A stretch of 64,000 bases of DNA from Pantoea sp. RIT-PI-b (GTDB lineage: Bacteria > Pseudomonadota > Gammaproteobacteria > Enterobacterales > Enterobacteriaceae). A model generated the notes under the pieces. That model worked only from the letters and a program-made list of their open reading frames with translations, was not told the DNA's origin and did not search any database. The DNA lies in assembly GCF_001187905.1 (NCBI RefSeq), contig NZ_LGIS01000018.1:94662-158661 (forward strand), read 5' to 3'. The translations under genes and the position numbers were made by a program. This document shows, in pieces, positions 21,078 through 30,793 of this stretch. Every line of letters begins with the position of its first letter. Position 1 is the stretch's first letter.

Positions 21078-21558
21078 AGCGGAAAATTCGTTCTGTGAGG
21101 CCAACTGCGTTGACGCAGGGCTGGAATTAGCTTACAAGGTTTAGCGATTTTCAAAACGGTGTAACGGAACGCGGCAGAATAACCTTCCGAATGACGTCGG
21201 TCACAAGCGATACTGACGTCAAAAGAAATATCTCCAAAATAATTCGAGCTCCAGTAGGACGTTAAATGAGTGAATTCACTGTGCTTACATTGGTAAGCGA
21301 TTACGGTGGATGACCCCGGCCAGCGTGCCTGTAGCACGAAATATAGCGGATTAGCGGAGGTGCGTTACCGTCTCGCGAACCACAGACCGGTCCTGTTAAG
21401 AGGTCGCCGGGGGCAATTTATTCGGTTGCCAAACGGCCATGAGTGTTGAGATAATTTTCCGTCTGACTCTTGTTAACGCTCATGAGGTCTCAGTTCCTGT
21501 CCCGCCAGCTATGCTGAACGCGGGGTATCATCAACGAATTCTTAGTAATACCGATAAA
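21078..21558 (+). promoter_or_regulatory. Long leader/promoter region of aroK-aroB
   Basis: A gap of 481 bp before aroK. It holds the palindrome CTGCGTTGACGCAG (about 21106-21119), a TGACGTC direct pair (about 21193 and 21215), and several short RNA hairpins: CGTGC/GCACG at 21324-21338 and GGCAA/TTGCC at 21412-21430. A 15-codon ORF at 21266-21313 (MSEFTVLTLVSDYGG) has a weak AGGA site. There is no strong Shine-Dalgarno sequence before aroK. The transcript leader may be structured; nothing here matches a riboswitch I know. Confidence 0.45.
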
Positions 21559-22080
21559 ATGGCAGAGAAACGCAATATCTTTCTGGTTGGGCCGATGGGT
21601 GCCGGCAAAAGCACTATTGGTCGTCAGTTGGCTCAGCAACTCAATATGGAATTTTTCGATTCCGATCAGGAAATTGAGCGACGCACCGGAGCGGATGTAG
21701 GCTGGGTATTTGATGTGGAAGGCGAAGAAGGCTTCCGCGATCGTGAAGAAAAGATCATTAATGAGCTGACCGAGAAGCAGGGCATTGTCCTGGCGACCGG
21801 TGGTGGCTCCGTCAAATCCCGCGAGACCCGTAATCGTCTCTCCGCCCGTGGTGTGGTCGTATACCTAGAAACCACCATCGAAAAGCAGCTTGCTCGTACC
21901 CAGCGTGATAAAAAGCGTCCGCTGTTGCAGGTTGAATCACCGCCGCGCGAAGTACTGGAAGCGCTAGCAGGTGAACGTAATCCGCTTTATGAAGAGATCG
22001 CTGATGTCACTATTCGCACTGACGATCAGAGTGCAAAAGTGGTGGCCAATCAGATCATCAACATGCTGGAAAAGAACTAA
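21559..22080 (+). CDS. aroK: Shikimate kinase I
   Basis: A 173-residue cytoplasmic enzyme that phosphorylates shikimate at the 3-hydroxyl with ATP, in the chorismate pathway. The P-loop [15 protein letters not shown] starts at residue 11. [19 protein letters not shown] binds shikimate, [13 protein letters not shown] is the Walker B-like region, and RDKKRPLLQ is the lid. The start at 21559 gives the conserved [11 protein letters not shown]; the frame is open to 21439 but that extension is not family-like. It lies 39 bp before aroB, the classic aroK-aroB-damX-dam-rpe-gph-trpS arrangement. Confidence 0.98.
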   Translation: MAEKRNIFLVGPMGAGKSTIGRQLAQQLNMEFFDSDQEIERRTGADVGWVFDVEGEEGFRDREEKIINELTEKQGIVLATGGGSVKSRETRNRLSARGVVVYLETTIEKQLARTQRDKKRPLLQVESPPREVLEALAGERNPLYEEIADVTIRTDDQSAKVVANQIINMLEKN

Positions 22081-22119
22081 TCCAGCGCCCTGAGGGCTCA
22101 GTAATAGGTATCGGTCATC

Positions 22120-23208
22120 ATGGAGAAGATCACTGTCTCACTCGGGGATCGCAGTTACCCCATCACCATCGCTGCCGGACTGTTTAACGATCCGGCTTCT
22201 TTTTGGCCGCTCAAAGCAGGCGACAATGCCATGCTGGTAACAAACCAGACACTGGCGCCGATCTATCTGGAACCCCTGGCAGCGCTACTCAGCAAGGCTG
22301 GAGTGAAGGTAGATCAGGTCATTTTGCCTGATGGTGAGCAGTACAAAACGTTGGCTGTAATGGACGAGGTGTTCACCGCGCTGCTGAAAAAGCCGCACGG
22401 TCGTGATACCACGCTGATTGCACTGGGCGGTGGAGTGATTGGTGATCTGACCGGATTTGCTGCGGCCAGCTATCAGCGCGGCGTGCGCTTTATTCAGGTG
22501 CCGACCACGTTGCTGTCTCAGGTTGACTCCTCCGTGGGTGGCAAAACCGCGGTAAACCATCCTCTTGGCAAAAACATGATTGGGGCGTTTTACCAGCCCG
22601 CGTCTGTGGTTGTGGATACCCATTGCCTGGCCACTCTGCCGCCGCGCGAACTCGCGTCGGGTCTGGCGGAAGTGATCAAATACGGCATTATTCTTGATGG
22701 CGAATTTTTCCTGTGGCTGGAGCAGAATCTTGATGCTCTGCTGGCACTGGATGAAAAAGCCATGGCTTACTGCATTCGTCGCTGCTGCGAGCTTAAAGCC
22801 GAAGTGGTCGCGGCTGATGAGCGCGAAACCGGTGTGCGTGCACTGCTTAATCTGGGCCATACTTTTGGTCATGCGATTGAAGCGCATATGGGTTACGGCA
22901 ACTGGCTGCACGGCGAAGCGGTGTCGGCTGGCATGGTGATGGCCGCGCGTACCGCCGAGCGTTTGGGGCAGTTCACTTCAGCTGAAACCGATCGCATTAT
23001 CGCGCTGCTATTGCGCGCCGGTTTACCGGTGCATGGCCCGGCGAGCATGGCGGCGGAAGATTATCTGCCTCACATGATGCGCGATAAAAAAGTGCTGGCC
23101 GGCGAGTTGCGTCTGGTGCTGCCTCTCGCTATTGGCCGCTCTGAAGTGCGTGCAGGTGTGGCTCATGATATGGTGCTGGCAGCAATCAATGATTGCCAGA
23201 AACCCTGA
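22120..23208 (+). CDS. aroB: 3-dehydroquinate synthase
   Basis: A 362-residue enzyme that turns DAHP into 3-dehydroquinate, the second step of aromatic biosynthesis, using NAD and a divalent metal. The NAD-binding [20 protein letters not shown], the substrate/metal segment [21 protein letters not shown] and the metal-binding His residues in [12 protein letters not shown] and [10 protein letters not shown] are all present. Glu in LAEVIKYG supplies the third metal ligand. Length equals E. coli AroB. It is probably transcribed with aroK and damX. Confidence 0.98.
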   Translation: MEKITVSLGDRSYPITIAAGLFNDPASFWPLKAGDNAMLVTNQTLAPIYLEPLAALLSKAGVKVDQVILPDGEQYKTLAVMDEVFTALLKKPHGRDTTLIALGGGVIGDLTGFAAASYQRGVRFIQVPTTLLSQVDSSVGGKTAVNHPLGKNMIGAFYQPASVVVDTHCLATLPPRELASGLAEVIKYGIILDGEFFLWLEQNLDALLALDEKAMAYCIRRCCELKAEVVAADERETGVRALLNLGHTFGHAIEAHMGYGNWLHGEAVSAGMVMAARTAERLGQFTSAETDRIIALLLRAGLPVHGPASMAAEDYLPHMMRDKKVLAGELRLVLPLAIGRSEVRAGVAHDMVLAAINDCQKP

Positions 23209-23272
23209 TTATTAGAAGTGATGAGTGGTGATGCGGCGTGTGGGAAGCGCGTCGTTTTACGGAGGAGGCTAA

Positions 23273-24313
23273 ATGGATGAGTTCAAACCGGAAGACGAGT
23301 TAAAACCTGACGCCAGTGACCGCCGTCCGACGCGGTCACGCAAATCGTCTTCTGCGCCGAAAGTGAAAGTACCGGTTTCTCGTCAGCATATGATGATGGG
23401 TATTGGTATTTTAGTTCTGCTGTTGGTGGTGCTGGGAATTGGTTCGGCGTTAACCGGTCCAGATGAGAAGAAACCAGCAACCAATACCGCAAATAATGGC
23501 GCGGCACCTTCAGCCGGTGGCAGCGAAAAGAACATCGACCTTTCAGGTTCGACGTCCATGAGCGGCCAGCAAAATGCCACACCTTCTGCTGATGGCGGCG
23601 CTGCGCAAACTACAGCGGGAGCGGCTGCACCTGCGGGCAACGACGCCCAGTCCATCTCGATGCCACCGGTATCTTCAACGCCCACTCAGGCCGAAACCGT
23701 TGATACTCCAGCGAACCAACAGCGTGTCACGCTGCCGGGCGATCTCAACACCGCGCTGAACAATCAGCAGGGTTCTGTTGATGCTGCGGCACAAGGCGCA
23801 CAGGGTAACAGTTCGCTGCCAACCGCACCGGCAACGGTCAGTGGCAACGGTAAGGCGATGACGCCGCCAGCGATGCGTGCGGAAACCCCACCGCGTAATG
23901 CCAGCAACGGTGCACGCGAGACGCACGCTGCCAGCACCACCACGCACAAAGCTCCGGCAGCGACTAAATCGACGCCGGTGAAAGAGAACAACACGCACAC
24001 TACGCCAGCGCGTAACGCGGCGCCTGCGAGCAGCAGCGCCAGCAAATCGTTGCCATCGGGCGGCAACTACACGCTGCAGTTGAGCGGTGCGTCGAAAGAA
24101 GAGAGCCTGAACGCCTGGGCGAGAAAACAGAACCTGAGCGGTTATCACGTGTATAAAACCACGCGCAACGGTCAGCCATGGTACGTGTTGGTGAGTGGTG
24201 CTTACGCCACGCCAGCCGATGCGAAACGCGCGGTGGCATCACTGCCAGCAGAAGTGCGTGCGGCGAATCCTTGGGTGAAACCGCTTAGTCAGGTGAAGAA
24301 AGAAAGTCAGTAA
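23273..24313 (+). CDS. damX: DamX, SPOR-domain cell-division protein
   Basis: A 346-residue bitopic inner-membrane protein that localises to the septal ring through its SPOR domain, which binds denuded peptidoglycan. The cytoplasmic part is short and charged (about 1-40). One transmembrane helix follows (MMMGIGILVLLLVVLGIGSAL, split here as MMMGIGILVL and LLVVLGIGSAL, about 41-62). A long low-complexity periplasmic linker rich in Ala, Thr, Ser, Pro and Asn comes next. The C-terminal SPOR domain spans about 267-340 (YTLQLSGASKEESLNAWA ... WYVLVSGAYATPADAKRAV). It is shorter than E. coli DamX (428), mostly in the linker and cytoplasmic part. GGAGGAGG precedes the start. Confidence 0.94.
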   Translation: MDEFKPEDELKPDASDRRPTRSRKSSSAPKVKVPVSRQHMMMGIGILVLLLVVLGIGSALTGPDEKKPATNTANNGAAPSAGGSEKNIDLSGSTSMSGQQNATPSADGGAAQTTAGAAAPAGNDAQSISMPPVSSTPTQAETVDTPANQQRVTLPGDLNTALNNQQGSVDAAAQGAQGNSSLPTAPATVSGNGKAMTPPAMRAETPPRNASNGARETHAASTTTHKAPAATKSTPVKENNTHTTPARNAAPASSSASKSLPSGGNYTLQLSGASKEESLNAWARKQNLSGYHVYKTTRNGQPWYVLVSGAYATPADAKRAVASLPAEVRAANPWVKPLSQVKKESQ

Positions 24314-24409
24314 TTGATGTGGGGCTGCGCAGATGTGGCCCCGTTTAAAGCGCAGAGCTGCTGTCGGTTTCACCACAGCCAATAATTAAGATGTAATAAC
24401 CACGACAGC

Positions 24410-25222
24410 ATGAAAAAAAATCGCGCTTTCCTGAAATGGGCCGGAGGGAAATACCCGCTCCTTGATGACATCCGTCGTCATTTGCCACAAGGTGATTGTC
24501 TAATCGAACCCTTTGTCGGCGCCGGTTCAGTATTCCTCAATACCGATTATGACCGCTATCACCTGGCGGACATCAACGGTGATCTCATCAATCTCTATAA
24601 CATCGTCAAAACGCGTACCGCAGCGTTCATTGAAGACGCGCGCCAGCTTTTCAACGCCGAAGGTAACACGGCGGAAACCTACTACGCGCAGCGCATCGCA
24701 TTCAATGCCAGCAGAGATGAATATCAGCGCGCGGTGCTGTTCCTGTATCTCAATCGCCATGGTTACAACGGGCTGTGCCGCTACAATCTGCGCGGGGAGT
24801 TTAACGTCCCTTTTGGTCGCTATCGTAAGCCCTATTTCCCGGAAGCGGAGCTGCTGTGGTTTGCCGAACGGGCGCAAAAAGCGACCTTTGTCTGTGAATC
24901 TTACGATGTTACTCTGAACAACGCCGCTGAAGGCTCAGTGGTTTATTGCGATCCGCCGTATGCGCCGCTCTCGGCAACGGCGAATTTTACCGCGTATCAC
25001 ACCAACAGTTTTAGCCTGCGCGAGCAGCAGCATCTGGCGGAACTGGCCAATAAGCTGGCGCAGCAAAATCGCATCCCGGTACTGATTTCTAACCACGACA
25101 CGGTGCTCACGCGCGAGTGGTATCAGAATGCGGATTTACACGTAGTCAAAGCCCGGCGTTCCATCAGCCGAAGCATAAGTGGTCGCACTCAGGTCGACGA
25201 ACTGCTGGCGCTTTTCCGCTAG
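24410..25222 (+). CDS. dam: DNA adenine methyltransferase Dam (GATC)
   Basis: A 270-residue orphan methyltransferase that methylates adenine in GATC using S-adenosylmethionine, controlling mismatch repair, replication timing and gene expression. It has the FxGxG-type SAM motif ([15 protein letters not shown]) near residue 31 and the catalytic DPPY in [11 protein letters not shown] near residue 181, in the order of the alpha class. [18 protein letters not shown] is the usual start. The protein has the 270-odd residue E. coli length. No restriction partner is near; it sits in its usual place 96 bp after damX, with no obvious Shine-Dalgarno. Confidence 0.98.
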   Translation: MKKNRAFLKWAGGKYPLLDDIRRHLPQGDCLIEPFVGAGSVFLNTDYDRYHLADINGDLINLYNIVKTRTAAFIEDARQLFNAEGNTAETYYAQRIAFNASRDEYQRAVLFLYLNRHGYNGLCRYNLRGEFNVPFGRYRKPYFPEAELLWFAERAQKATFVCESYDVTLNNAAEGSVVYCDPPYAPLSATANFTAYHTNSFSLREQQHLAELANKLAQQNRIPVLISNHDTVLTREWYQNADLHVVKARRSISRSISGRTQVDELLALFR

Positions 25223-25287
25223 TCTGTTTCGTCCGCGACCAACGCATTACGCCAGCTCCGGCTGGCGCACAAAATTGGGAGATTCGG

Positions 25288-25971
25288 ATGAAACAATTTT
25301 TACTGGCCCCTTCAATTCTTGCTGCTGATTTCGCTCGTCTGGGCGAAGACACAGCCAAAGCGCTGGCGGCAGGTGGTGATGTGGTCCATTTCGATGTGAT
25401 GGATAACCACTACGTTCCTAATCTGACCATGGGGCCGATGGTGCTGAAAGCGCTGCGCGATTACGGCATCACTGCACCTATTGATGTGCATCTGATGGTA
25501 AAACCAGTGGATGCATTGATCCCGGAATTCGCTAAAGCGGGCGCTACCTTTATTACTTTTCACCCGGAAGCCAGCGAGCATGTTGATCGCACGCTGCAGC
25601 TGATCAAAGAGCACGGTTGCAAAGCGGGCTTGGTATTCAACCCCGCGACACCGCTCGACTACCTCGACTACGTAATGGATAAGCTGGATATCATTCTGCT
25701 GATGTCGGTGAACCCAGGTTTTGGTGGTCAATCCTTCATTCCCGGTACGCTCGACAAACTGCGCGAAGCGCGTCGCCTGATCGATCAAAGCGGCTATAAC
25801 ATTCGTCTGGAAGTGGATGGTGGCGTGAAAATCGACAACATCGGCCAGATTGCTGCTGCCGGTGCCGACATGTTTGTCGCGGGTTCTGCGATCTTTGGTC
25901 ATCCGGATTACAAGAAAGTGATCGACGAGATGCGTGGCGAACTGGAGAAAGTTAATGGCTCATTTCACTGA
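25288..25971 (+). CDS. rpe: Ribulose-phosphate 3-epimerase
   Basis: A 227-residue TIM-barrel enzyme that interconverts ribulose 5-phosphate and xylulose 5-phosphate in the pentose phosphate pathway. Catalytic and metal-binding residues are seen in [30 protein letters not shown] and EVDGGVK. The start at 25288 gives the conserved [19 protein letters not shown]; an open frame back to 25117 overlaps dam and is rejected. Its last 17 bp overlap gph. Confidence 0.98.
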   Translation: MKQFLLAPSILAADFARLGEDTAKALAAGGDVVHFDVMDNHYVPNLTMGPMVLKALRDYGITAPIDVHLMVKPVDALIPEFAKAGATFITFHPEASEHVDRTLQLIKEHGCKAGLVFNPATPLDYLDYVMDKLDIILLMSVNPGFGGQSFIPGTLDKLREARRLIDQSGYNIRLEVDGGVKIDNIGQIAAAGADMFVAGSAIFGHPDYKKVIDEMRGELEKVNGSFH

Positions 25972-26632
25972 TATCCGCGCGCTGGCGTTCGATCTTGACG
26001 GTACGCTGGTCGATAGCGCGCCGGGTTTGGCGCAGGCCATCGATCATGCGCTGGCCGATCTGCAATTGCCGCCGCCGGGTTTGGCATTAGCCTCCACCTG
26101 GATTGGTAACGGTGCCGACGTGATGATGACCCGCGCGCTGACGTGGGCGCTGGGACGCGAACCGCATGCCGAAGAGCAACGTGATGCGCGTGCACTGTTC
26201 GATAAATATTACGCCCAAACGGTGGAAGCGGGCAGCACGCTGTTCCCGCAGGTGAAAGAGACGTTGGCAGCGCTGCAGGCGCAAGGCCTGCCGCTGGCGA
26301 TCGTCACCAACAAACCGACGCCGTTTGTTGCGCCGCTGCTAAAGTCACTCGGTATTGCTGATTACTTTACGCAGATTATCGGCGGCGATGATGTGGTGGT
26401 GAAAAAACCTCACCCGGCGGCCATTTTCCTCGTGCTCGGCCATTTTGGCGTGCTTCCCGGACAATTGCTGTTTGTCGGCGATTCGCGCAATGATATTCTC
26501 GCGGCCCAGGCAGCAGGCGTGCCGAATATCGGCATGACATTTGGCTACAACTACGGCGAGCCGATTGCGACAAGCCAACCCGATTTAACTCTCGACTCTT
26601 TTGACGAACTTTTGCCCGCTATCGGGCTGTGA
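25955..26632 (+). CDS. gph: Phosphoglycolate phosphatase
   Basis: A 225-residue HAD phosphatase that removes phosphate from 2-phosphoglycolate, formed for example in repair of oxidised DNA ends. Motif I is [13 protein letters not shown], motif II is VTNKPTPF, the motif III lysine is in [10 protein letters not shown], and motif IV is [15 protein letters not shown]. It is about 27 residues shorter than E. coli Gph, missing part of the cap insert and the C-terminal tail, but all catalytic motifs are intact. The start overlaps the end of rpe by 17 bp and trpS follows after 15 bp. Confidence 0.95.
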   Translation: MAHFTDIRALAFDLDGTLVDSAPGLAQAIDHALADLQLPPPGLALASTWIGNGADVMMTRALTWALGREPHAEEQRDARALFDKYYAQTVEAGSTLFPQVKETLAALQAQGLPLAIVTNKPTPFVAPLLKSLGIADYFTQIIGGDDVVVKKPHPAAIFLVLGHFGVLPGQLLFVGDSRNDILAAQAAGVPNIGMTFGYNYGEPIATSQPDLTLDSFDELLPAIGL

Positions 26633-26647
26633 TTATCAGGACATAAC

Positions 26648-27652
26648 ATGAGCAAACCCATCGTTTTCAGCGGCGCCCAGCCTTCCGGTGAACTGACCAT
26701 TGGCAACTATATGGGTGCGCTGCGTCAGTGGGTGCAGATGCAGGATGATTTCCACTGCATTTACTGCATCGTCGATCTGCACGCCATCACCGTACGTCAG
26801 GATCCGGTTGCGCTGCGTAAAGCCACGCTGGATACCTTAGCGCTGTACCTTGCCTGCGGCATCGACCCGGCCAAAAGTACCATCTTTGTTCAGTCGCATG
26901 TGCCAGAGCATGCGCAGCTGAGCTGGGTGCTGAACTGCTACGCCTATTTCGGCGAGCTGAGCCGCATGACGCAATTCAAAGATAAATCAGCGCGTTACTC
27001 GGAAAACATCACTGCCGGCCTGTTTGATTATCCGGTGCTGATGGCGGCAGACATCCTGTTGTATCAAACCAATCAGGTGCCGGTGGGCGAAGATCAGAAG
27101 CAGCATCTGGAACTGAGCCGCGATATCGCGCAGCGCTTCAATGCGCTGTATGGCGACGTGTTCAAAGTGCCTGAGCCGTTCATTCCGAAATCGGGCGCGC
27201 GCGTGATGTCGCTGCTTGAGCCAACCAAAAAGATGTCCAAGTCAGACGACAACCGTAATAACGTGATTGGTCTGCTGGAAGACACCAAAGCGGTAGTGAA
27301 GAAGATCAAACGCGCGGTGACTGACTCTGCCGAGCCGCCCGTGGTGCGCTACGACATCAAAGAGAAAGCCGGTGTTTCTAACCTGCTGGACATTCTCGCT
27401 GGCGTCACAGGCAAAACCATTGCCGAGCTGGAGCAGGAGTTTGAAGGCAAAATGTATGGCCATCTGAAAGTCGCGGTTGCGGATGCAGTTTCAGGCATGC
27501 TGACCGATTTGCAGGAGCGTTATCATCGTTTCCGCAACGATGAAGAGCTGCTCAATCAGGTGATGCGCGATGGCGCAGCGAAAGCCCGAGCGCATGCGCA
27601 GGAAACGCTAAAGAAAGTGTACGAAGCGGTAGGTTTTGTCGCACAGCCATAA
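26648..27652 (+). CDS. trpS: Tryptophanyl-tRNA synthetase
   Basis: A 334-residue class Ic synthetase that charges tRNA-Trp. The HIGH-like ATP motif is in [15 protein letters not shown] (about residue 10) and the KMSKS loop is [15 protein letters not shown] (about 195). Length matches E. coli (334). It ends the aroK-trpS gene string and is followed by a good terminator. Confidence 0.99.
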   Translation: MSKPIVFSGAQPSGELTIGNYMGALRQWVQMQDDFHCIYCIVDLHAITVRQDPVALRKATLDTLALYLACGIDPAKSTIFVQSHVPEHAQLSWVLNCYAYFGELSRMTQFKDKSARYSENITAGLFDYPVLMAADILLYQTNQVPVGEDQKQHLELSRDIAQRFNALYGDVFKVPEPFIPKSGARVMSLLEPTKKMSKSDDNRNNVIGLLEDTKAVVKKIKRAVTDSAEPPVVRYDIKEKAGVSNLLDILAGVTGKTIAELEQEFEGKMYGHLKVAVADAVSGMLTDLQERYHRFRNDEELLNQVMRDGAAKARAHAQETLKKVYEAVGFVAQP

Positions 27653-27673
27653 ACGGCTTGCAGCATAGAGCAG

Positions 27674-27705
27674 AACGGCGGGTCATCATGCCCCGCCGTT
27701 TTTAT
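27674..27705. terminator. Intrinsic terminator after trpS
   Basis: A 9-bp stem AACGGCGGG/CCCGCCGTT (27674-27682 with 27692-27700) is followed by five Ts. The T-run overlaps the stop codon of the convergent hypothetical gene. Confidence 0.9.
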
Positions 27706-28148
27706 TTGATGCGATGTAACGCCAGTTCGGCGCCATCCCAGAACAGACGGGCATTGCCGTCAGCCAGCACGCTCAGCACGGCACCCGGTGCCGGTCCCCA
27801 CGCCTTATTGCCACAGCTCACGTTGAAACCGTAGCGGAAAGTGAAATCACGATCTTGCCCCGAGCCATTGGCGGCAGTGAGACGCGGTTTAGTTGCGCAG
27901 TTATCGACCGAAGGATTGATGCTGCGTTCGGCGGTACCGCGCGTCCAGTTGATGGCATTCGGCTTAAACGCCACGCGCGCACCCATAAACTGCGGGTCAT
28001 TCTTAATGTAGATCTGACCCATCTCCTTCTTAGGTGTTACCGCCACCACCTGCCATTCGCCGACGACGTTCGACCAGGTAACGGGTGCAGCAGCGGCAAC
28101 CGCGCTTAGCGGCAATAGCAACGCGCAAACCAGTGAAGCAACGCGCAT
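27702..28148 (-). CDS. Unrecognised periplasmic protein
   Basis: A 148-residue protein I do not recognise. It has a convincing signal peptide (MRVASLVCALLLPLSAVAAAA) and a mature domain of about 125 residues beginning VTWSNVVGEWQVVAVTPKKE. The GEW motif and alternating hydrophobic strands suggest a small beta-rich, possibly lipocalin-like, fold, but this is a guess. Two mature cysteines (VDNCATKP and NVSCGNKAW) could form a disulfide. A GGAG site lies before the ATG. It sits between trpS and cysG, where E. coli has no equivalent, and is transcribed leftward after a 75-bp gap from the cysG 3' end. Confidence 0.8.
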   Translation of the reverse strand: MRVASLVCALLLPLSAVAAAAPVTWSNVVGEWQVVAVTPKKEMGQIYIKNDPQFMGARVAFKPNAINWTRGTAERSINPSVDNCATKPRLTAANGSGQDRDFTFRYGFNVSCGNKAWGPAPGAVLSVLADGNARLFWDGAELALHRIK

Positions 28149-28223
28149 GGAAACTCCTTATCAATGAGAAAGATGGCTATTAGTCTGGCGACAAAGCGCA
28201 GCGCTGTACAGTTTTTTGCCGCT

Positions 28224-29588
28224 TCAGAACCAGCGTAACTGTGAGCGCAGTTCCACAACGCGACCAACAATAATCAGAGCTGGACTGACAAACTGCTGCG
28301 CTAACGTCGCCAGCTCAGCCAGGGTTGCGGTTTCGACCCGCTGCTGCGGCGTGGTGCCATTCTGCACAATCGCGACTGGCATGGTCGCATCCATGCCGTG
28401 CTGCAACAGCTGCTGCTGGATCTCAGGCGCCTGCGCCAGTCCCATATAGAACACCAGCGTTTGCTGCTCGGCGGCCAGCTTGCGCCATTCGATTTCCCCG
28501 TGCTGCTGCAAATGGCCGGTCACGAAACGCACGCTTTGCGCGTGGTCGCGATGCGTAAGCGGAATGCCGCTGTAGGCAGCACAGCCCGATGCGGCAGTAA
28601 TGCCCGGCACCACGCTAAACGGAATATGGTGCTGCGCCAACAGTTCAAGCTCTTCGCCGCCGCGACCAAAGATAAAGGGATCGCCGCCTTTCAGTCGCAC
28701 CACGCGCTTGCCGCTCTGCGCCTGCTCAAGTAAAACCTGATTGATCTGCGCTTGCGGCACGCAGTGATGGCCGGCCTGTTTGCCGACGAAGATACGCTCA
28801 GCATCGCGGCGCACCAGATTGAGAATCGGCTCGGAGACTAAGCGGTCATACACCACTACATCGGCCTGCTGAATATGCTGCAGGCCTTTCAGCGTCAGCA
28901 ATCCGGCATCGCCCGGCCCGGCGCCCACCAACACCACTTCGCCTTGCTGCGACAGCGGCGCATCGAATAAGGTCTCGACGATATGCTCCGCGCGCGGCCG
29001 ATCATTATTTGCCAGGGTTTGTGCCAGACGATCGCTAACAAAAAAACGTTCCCAGAACGCGCGGCGCTGCGCCATGCTGGCGAAGGTGCGCTTCACACGG
29101 CTACGCAACGAACCGGCTAGTGCAGCCAGCTCACCGAGATGCTGTGGCAGCATCGCTTCGAGTTTTTCCCGCAGTAAACGCGCCAGCACCGGCGCACGAC
29201 CGCCGGATGACACCGCAATCATCAGCGGTGAGCGGTCAATTATCGATGGCATGATGGCGCTGGCTTCCTGTGGTGCATCCACCAGATTACAGAAGATGCG
29301 ACGCTGCTCAGCCACATCGCCAACCTGCTGATTGACCGCGTCATCGTCGGTGGCGGCAATCACCAGCCAGCAGCCGTCGAGCCAGCGCTCATCAAACGCG
29401 CCGGGTAGTAAAGTCAACTTTCCCTGTTGTGCCCACTGCTGGAAGGCAGGGGAGAAATCCAGCGCGCCCACGTGCAGATCGGCACCGGCATCCAGCAGCA
29501 AACGCGCTTTGCGCTCAGCCACATCACCACCGCCAACCAATAAACAACGTTTGCCCTGCAGGCGGCAAAACAGCGGAAAGTAGTCCAT
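28224..29588 (-). CDS. cysG: Siroheme synthase CysG (trifunctional)
   Basis: A 454-residue enzyme that makes siroheme from uroporphyrinogen III, needed by nitrite and sulfite reductases. The N-terminal precorrin-2 dehydrogenase/ferrochelatase half has the NAD motif [20 protein letters not shown] (residues 17-36). The C-terminal SAM uroporphyrinogen methyltransferase half starts at about 216 with [20 protein letters not shown] and includes [16 protein letters not shown]. Length is as in E. coli (457). It follows nirC by 44 bp, but a terminator lies between, so it may be expressed partly independently of the nir promoter. Confidence 0.98.
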   Translation of the reverse strand: MDYFPLFCRLQGKRCLLVGGGDVAERKARLLLDAGADLHVGALDFSPAFQQWAQQGKLTLLPGAFDERWLDGCWLVIAATDDDAVNQQVGDVAEQRRIFCNLVDAPQEASAIMPSIIDRSPLMIAVSSGGRAPVLARLLREKLEAMLPQHLGELAALAGSLRSRVKRTFASMAQRRAFWERFFVSDRLAQTLANNDRPRAEHIVETLFDAPLSQQGEVVLVGAGPGDAGLLTLKGLQHIQQADVVVYDRLVSEPILNLVRRDAERIFVGKQAGHHCVPQAQINQVLLEQAQSGKRVVRLKGGDPFIFGRGGEELELLAQHHIPFSVVPGITAASGCAAYSGIPLTHRDHAQSVRFVTGHLQQHGEIEWRKLAAEQQTLVFYMGLAQAPEIQQQLLQHGMDATMPVAIVQNGTTPQQRVETATLAELATLAQQFVSPALIIVGRVVELRSQLRWF

Positions 29589-29600
29589 AGCTCATCCTGA

Positions 29601-29623
29601 AAAAAGCCCGCACGGGGCGGGCT
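29601..29623 (-). terminator. Terminator/attenuator between nirC and cysG
   Basis: A 7-bp stem AGCCCGC/GCGGGCT (29605-29611 with 29617-29623), flanked by runs of As on the plus strand on both sides, so that leftward transcripts from nirC meet a hairpin followed by six Ts. It would lower read-through from the anaerobic nir promoter into cysG. Confidence 0.8.
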
Positions 29624-29632
29624 AAAAAAGTG

Positions 29633-30436
29633 TTATACCGCTTTGAGCGGCGCGGCTTGCGCTTCGGGCTGCGGGCGTTGCGCCTGCGGCGTGGCATACC
29701 AGTAGCCAAGGCCCATCAGCACCATGCCAGAGAACATATTGCCCAGCGTCACCCACAGCAAATTGTGGCCGATACCGCTCATTGTGAGGTCTGCATTATG
29801 CTGACCAAACCACGACAGCGCAAAGACCGTCATGTTGGCAATCGAGTGCTCATAGCCGGAAGCGATAAACGCCAGTAAACACCACCAGATGGCGATAAAC
29901 TTCGCCGTCCCTTCCGTACGCACCGCCATCCAGATCGCCAGGCACACCAGCCAGTTACACAGTGCGCCTTTAAAGAACAGTGCCATGGCCGGCTGCGTGG
30001 TTTTCGCCAGCGCCGCGCTGTGGATCAGCGAGCCAGCATTTGGCAGCAGCGGACCCGCGGCATAGTAATAAATCAGTGCCACCAGCACCGAGCCGACCAA
30101 ATTTCCTAACCAGGTTTGCGGCAACACGCACCACATCTGACCTTGTTTGATGGTGCCGGCTTTCACGCCAATGGTGAGGAACATAGTATGACCGGTGAAC
30201 AGCTCGGAACCGGCGATGATCACCAGCGTCAGCGCAATCCCAAAGGTCGCTCCCATCAGCAGTGGACGATAAGCCGCATCGACCAGATTACCGAGGGTGA
30301 AGATCAGGATAATTGCCAGGCCCACATAGGCGCCGGCCATTGCTGAACCGATCCAAAAAGCCAGCGGACTGTGCTGAGCAGTACGCACAATGCGCGCCGC
30401 GTTGGCGGCGCATTTATTCAGGGTGTCAGTAAACAT
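29633..30436 (-). CDS. nirC: Nitrite channel NirC (FNT family)
   Basis: A 267-residue inner-membrane protein of the formate/nitrite transporter family that moves nitrite (and protons) for NirBD. Six hydrophobic segments are visible, including FWIGSAMAGAYVGLAIILIF at about 28-47 and WVTLGNMFSGMVLMGLGYWY near the C-terminus; the family motifs with LGNLVGSVLVALI and SGYEHSIANM are present. Gene order nirB-nirD-nirC-cysG is as in E. coli. A 30-bp gap separates it from nirD. Confidence 0.97.
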   Translation of the reverse strand: MFTDTLNKCAANAARIVRTAQHSPLAFWIGSAMAGAYVGLAIILIFTLGNLVDAAYRPLLMGATFGIALTLVIIAGSELFTGHTMFLTIGVKAGTIKQGQMWCVLPQTWLGNLVGSVLVALIYYYAAGPLLPNAGSLIHSAALAKTTQPAMALFFKGALCNWLVCLAIWMAVRTEGTAKFIAIWWCLLAFIASGYEHSIANMTVFALSWFGQHNADLTMSGIGHNLLWVTLGNMFSGMVLMGLGYWYATPQAQRPQPEAQAAPLKAV

Positions 30437-30466
30437 AGTGACGTCTCATAAAGTGAAGGAATGCGG

Positions 30467-30793
30467 TCAGGCACATATCTCAACCTTGCCTGCGCTGACG
30501 CGCACCGGATAGCTCGCCACGGAACGCGCTTCGTCTTCCAGACAAAAGCCATCACTCAGGCGGAAGCGCTGCTTTTTCAGTGGGCTTGCCACCCACAGCG
30601 CTTGCTGGTGCTCAGCAATCAAACCGCGTGATAACACGCTGGCCTGGGCGAAAGGATCAATATTGCTTAATGCGTAGAGCTGCTCATCATCGCGCGGTCG
30701 GAAAATGGCAATCTGCTGGCCTTTGACGAGGGCGCAAATGCCGGTCGCCGGGAGAATTTGGTTGAGTTCACACACCGGATGCCACTGGCTCAT
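30467..30793 (-). CDS. nirD: NADH-nitrite reductase small subunit NirD
   Basis: A 108-residue cytoplasmic subunit with a Rieske-type fold that has lost the cluster ligands; the expected CxH pairs are absent here, as in E. coli NirD. It starts MSQWHPVCELNQILPATGIC and contains the AIFRPRDDEQLYALSNIDPF segment (two strands). It overlaps the end of nirB by 4 bp, which indicates translational coupling. Confidence 0.97.
   Translation of the reverse strand: MSQWHPVCELNQILPATGICALVKGQQIAIFRPRDDEQLYALSNIDPFAQASVLSRGLIAEHQQALWVASPLKKQRFRLSDGFCLEDEARSVASYPVRVSAGKVEICA

Noticed and set aside
21439..21558. 40-residue N-terminal extension of shikimate kinase
   Set aside because: The family starts at [11 protein letters not shown]; the extension is not similar to other AroK proteins and is better read as untranslated leader.
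23640..24060. Repeat array or CRISPR-like pattern in damX
   Set aside because: The apparent repetitiveness comes from Ala/Thr/Pro/Ser-rich linker codons; there are no regular repeat-spacer units.
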